The notes beneath the pieces were generated by a model. That model was given only the letters and a program-made list of their open reading frames with translations. It was not told the DNA's origin and ran no database searches. A stretch of DNA of 64,000 nucleotides from NCBI GenBank assembly GCA_963932145.1, contig OZ010577.1, positions 20,030,827 to 20,094,826 of the forward strand. Direction: 5' to 3'. This document shows positions 63,885-64,000 of the stretch, piece after piece (within the stretch, counting starts at the first letter, position 1; every line of letters starts with the position of its first letter). The DNA is from Acanthosepion lycidas (lineage: Eukaryota; Mollusca; Cephalopoda; Sepiida; Sepiidae). Made by a program: the position numbers and the translations under genes.

Positions 63885-64000
63885 TGAAATTGGCAAATAG
63901 GACTTTACCTATTTGCTTAAATTAATTACAGGATAAATAAAGTGTAGAGTAAAAAGTCAGACAACAGGAAGTTGACTACTGATCACATGCCATAAAACAA
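63885..64000 (+). repeat. 3' LTR, truncated by window end
   Basis: Begins TGAAATTGGCAAATAGG and follows the 5' LTR except for a 5-6 bp deletion near its start and scattered substitutions. Confidence 0.85.

Larger units (their letters stand above)
61124..64000 (+). mobile_element. decayed Ty3/Gypsy element, runs off the window
   Basis: LTR-like sequences at 61124 to about 61266 and from 63885 to the window end share GGCAAATAGGAYTTTACYTATTTGC-type words (split by small differences), AGGATAAATAA, TGTAGAG and GAAGTTGACTACTG. Between them lie gag, RNase H and integrase traces in order on the plus strand. Most of protease and RT is missing. A polypurine AGGGAGGGGTAA (63873-63884) precedes the 3' LTR. 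The 3' target site lies outside the window, so the duplication cannot be checked. Confidence 0.92.

Noticed and set aside
1-64000. CRISPR array, bacterial operons, phage
   Set aside because: The only regular array (19806-21437) has no unique spacers. There is no Shine-Dalgarno-led gene series; the content is animal retroelements.

Overview
This window looks like non-coding, repeat-filled DNA from an animal nuclear genome. It is AT-rich and contains no bacterial-type gene layout, no rRNA operon and no intact host gene that I can recognise. A coleoid cephalopod (octopus or squid relative) is my best guess. The grounds are a SINE motif at 58205-58440 that I associate with octopus genomes, tRNA-headed SINEs sharing a central block, and the mix of Penelope, Jockey-like and RTE-like LINEs, Ty3/Gypsy, mariner/Tc1 and Helitron copies. 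This is recognition, not a database result.

Layout. 1-10 kb: microsatellites, Jockey/CR1-like LINE pieces (1108-2370, 4185-4440, 5955-6560), one tRNA-derived SINE, and long AT-rich spacers. 9.9-19.2 kb: a young tRNA-like SINE with a 17-bp target duplication, a LINE 3' end (10440-10712), then a scattered RTE-like LINE (12540-17400) split by a 696-bp solo LTR with a 5-bp target duplication (16209-16904), and a Tc1-like fragment. 19.8-21.4 kb: a very homogeneous 86-bp tandem array built from two 43-bp half units. 21.6-29.4 kb: LTRs, LINE tails, an 85-bp palindrome, a non-autonomous Helitron (26346-27115), a chimeric SINE copy and a Penelope-like element. 29.7-44.7 kb: microsatellites, hairpins, foldback repeats, LINE pieces, a 5S rRNA/tRNA chimeric SINE (37965-38219), a GA-rich minisatellite, a solo LTR (40327-41080) and the longest Jockey-like LINE copy (41890-43260). 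45-48.6 kb: a nest of a mariner with long terminal repeats, a LINE fragment and a minus-strand Gypsy remnant with gag next to integrase. 49-60.6 kb: a hAT-like MITE, two more transposase pseudogenes, a complete but internally deleted Gypsy element (54881-56881) with matching 266-bp LTRs and a CCTAA target duplication, and a 102-bp mariner MITE inside a LINE. 61.1-64 kb: a decayed Gypsy element whose 3' LTR runs off the window.

Nothing here appears to work together as a pathway. The organisation is repeated nesting of elements. All coding traces I can read carry stops, frameshifts or deletions. The most unusual items are the 86-bp array whose copies differ almost only at one CpG/TpG site, the 5S-tRNA chimeric SINE, hammerhead-ribozyme-like cores in SINE/Penelope-associated repeats, and the deleted Gypsy element with five or six tandem copies of its primer-binding-site region.
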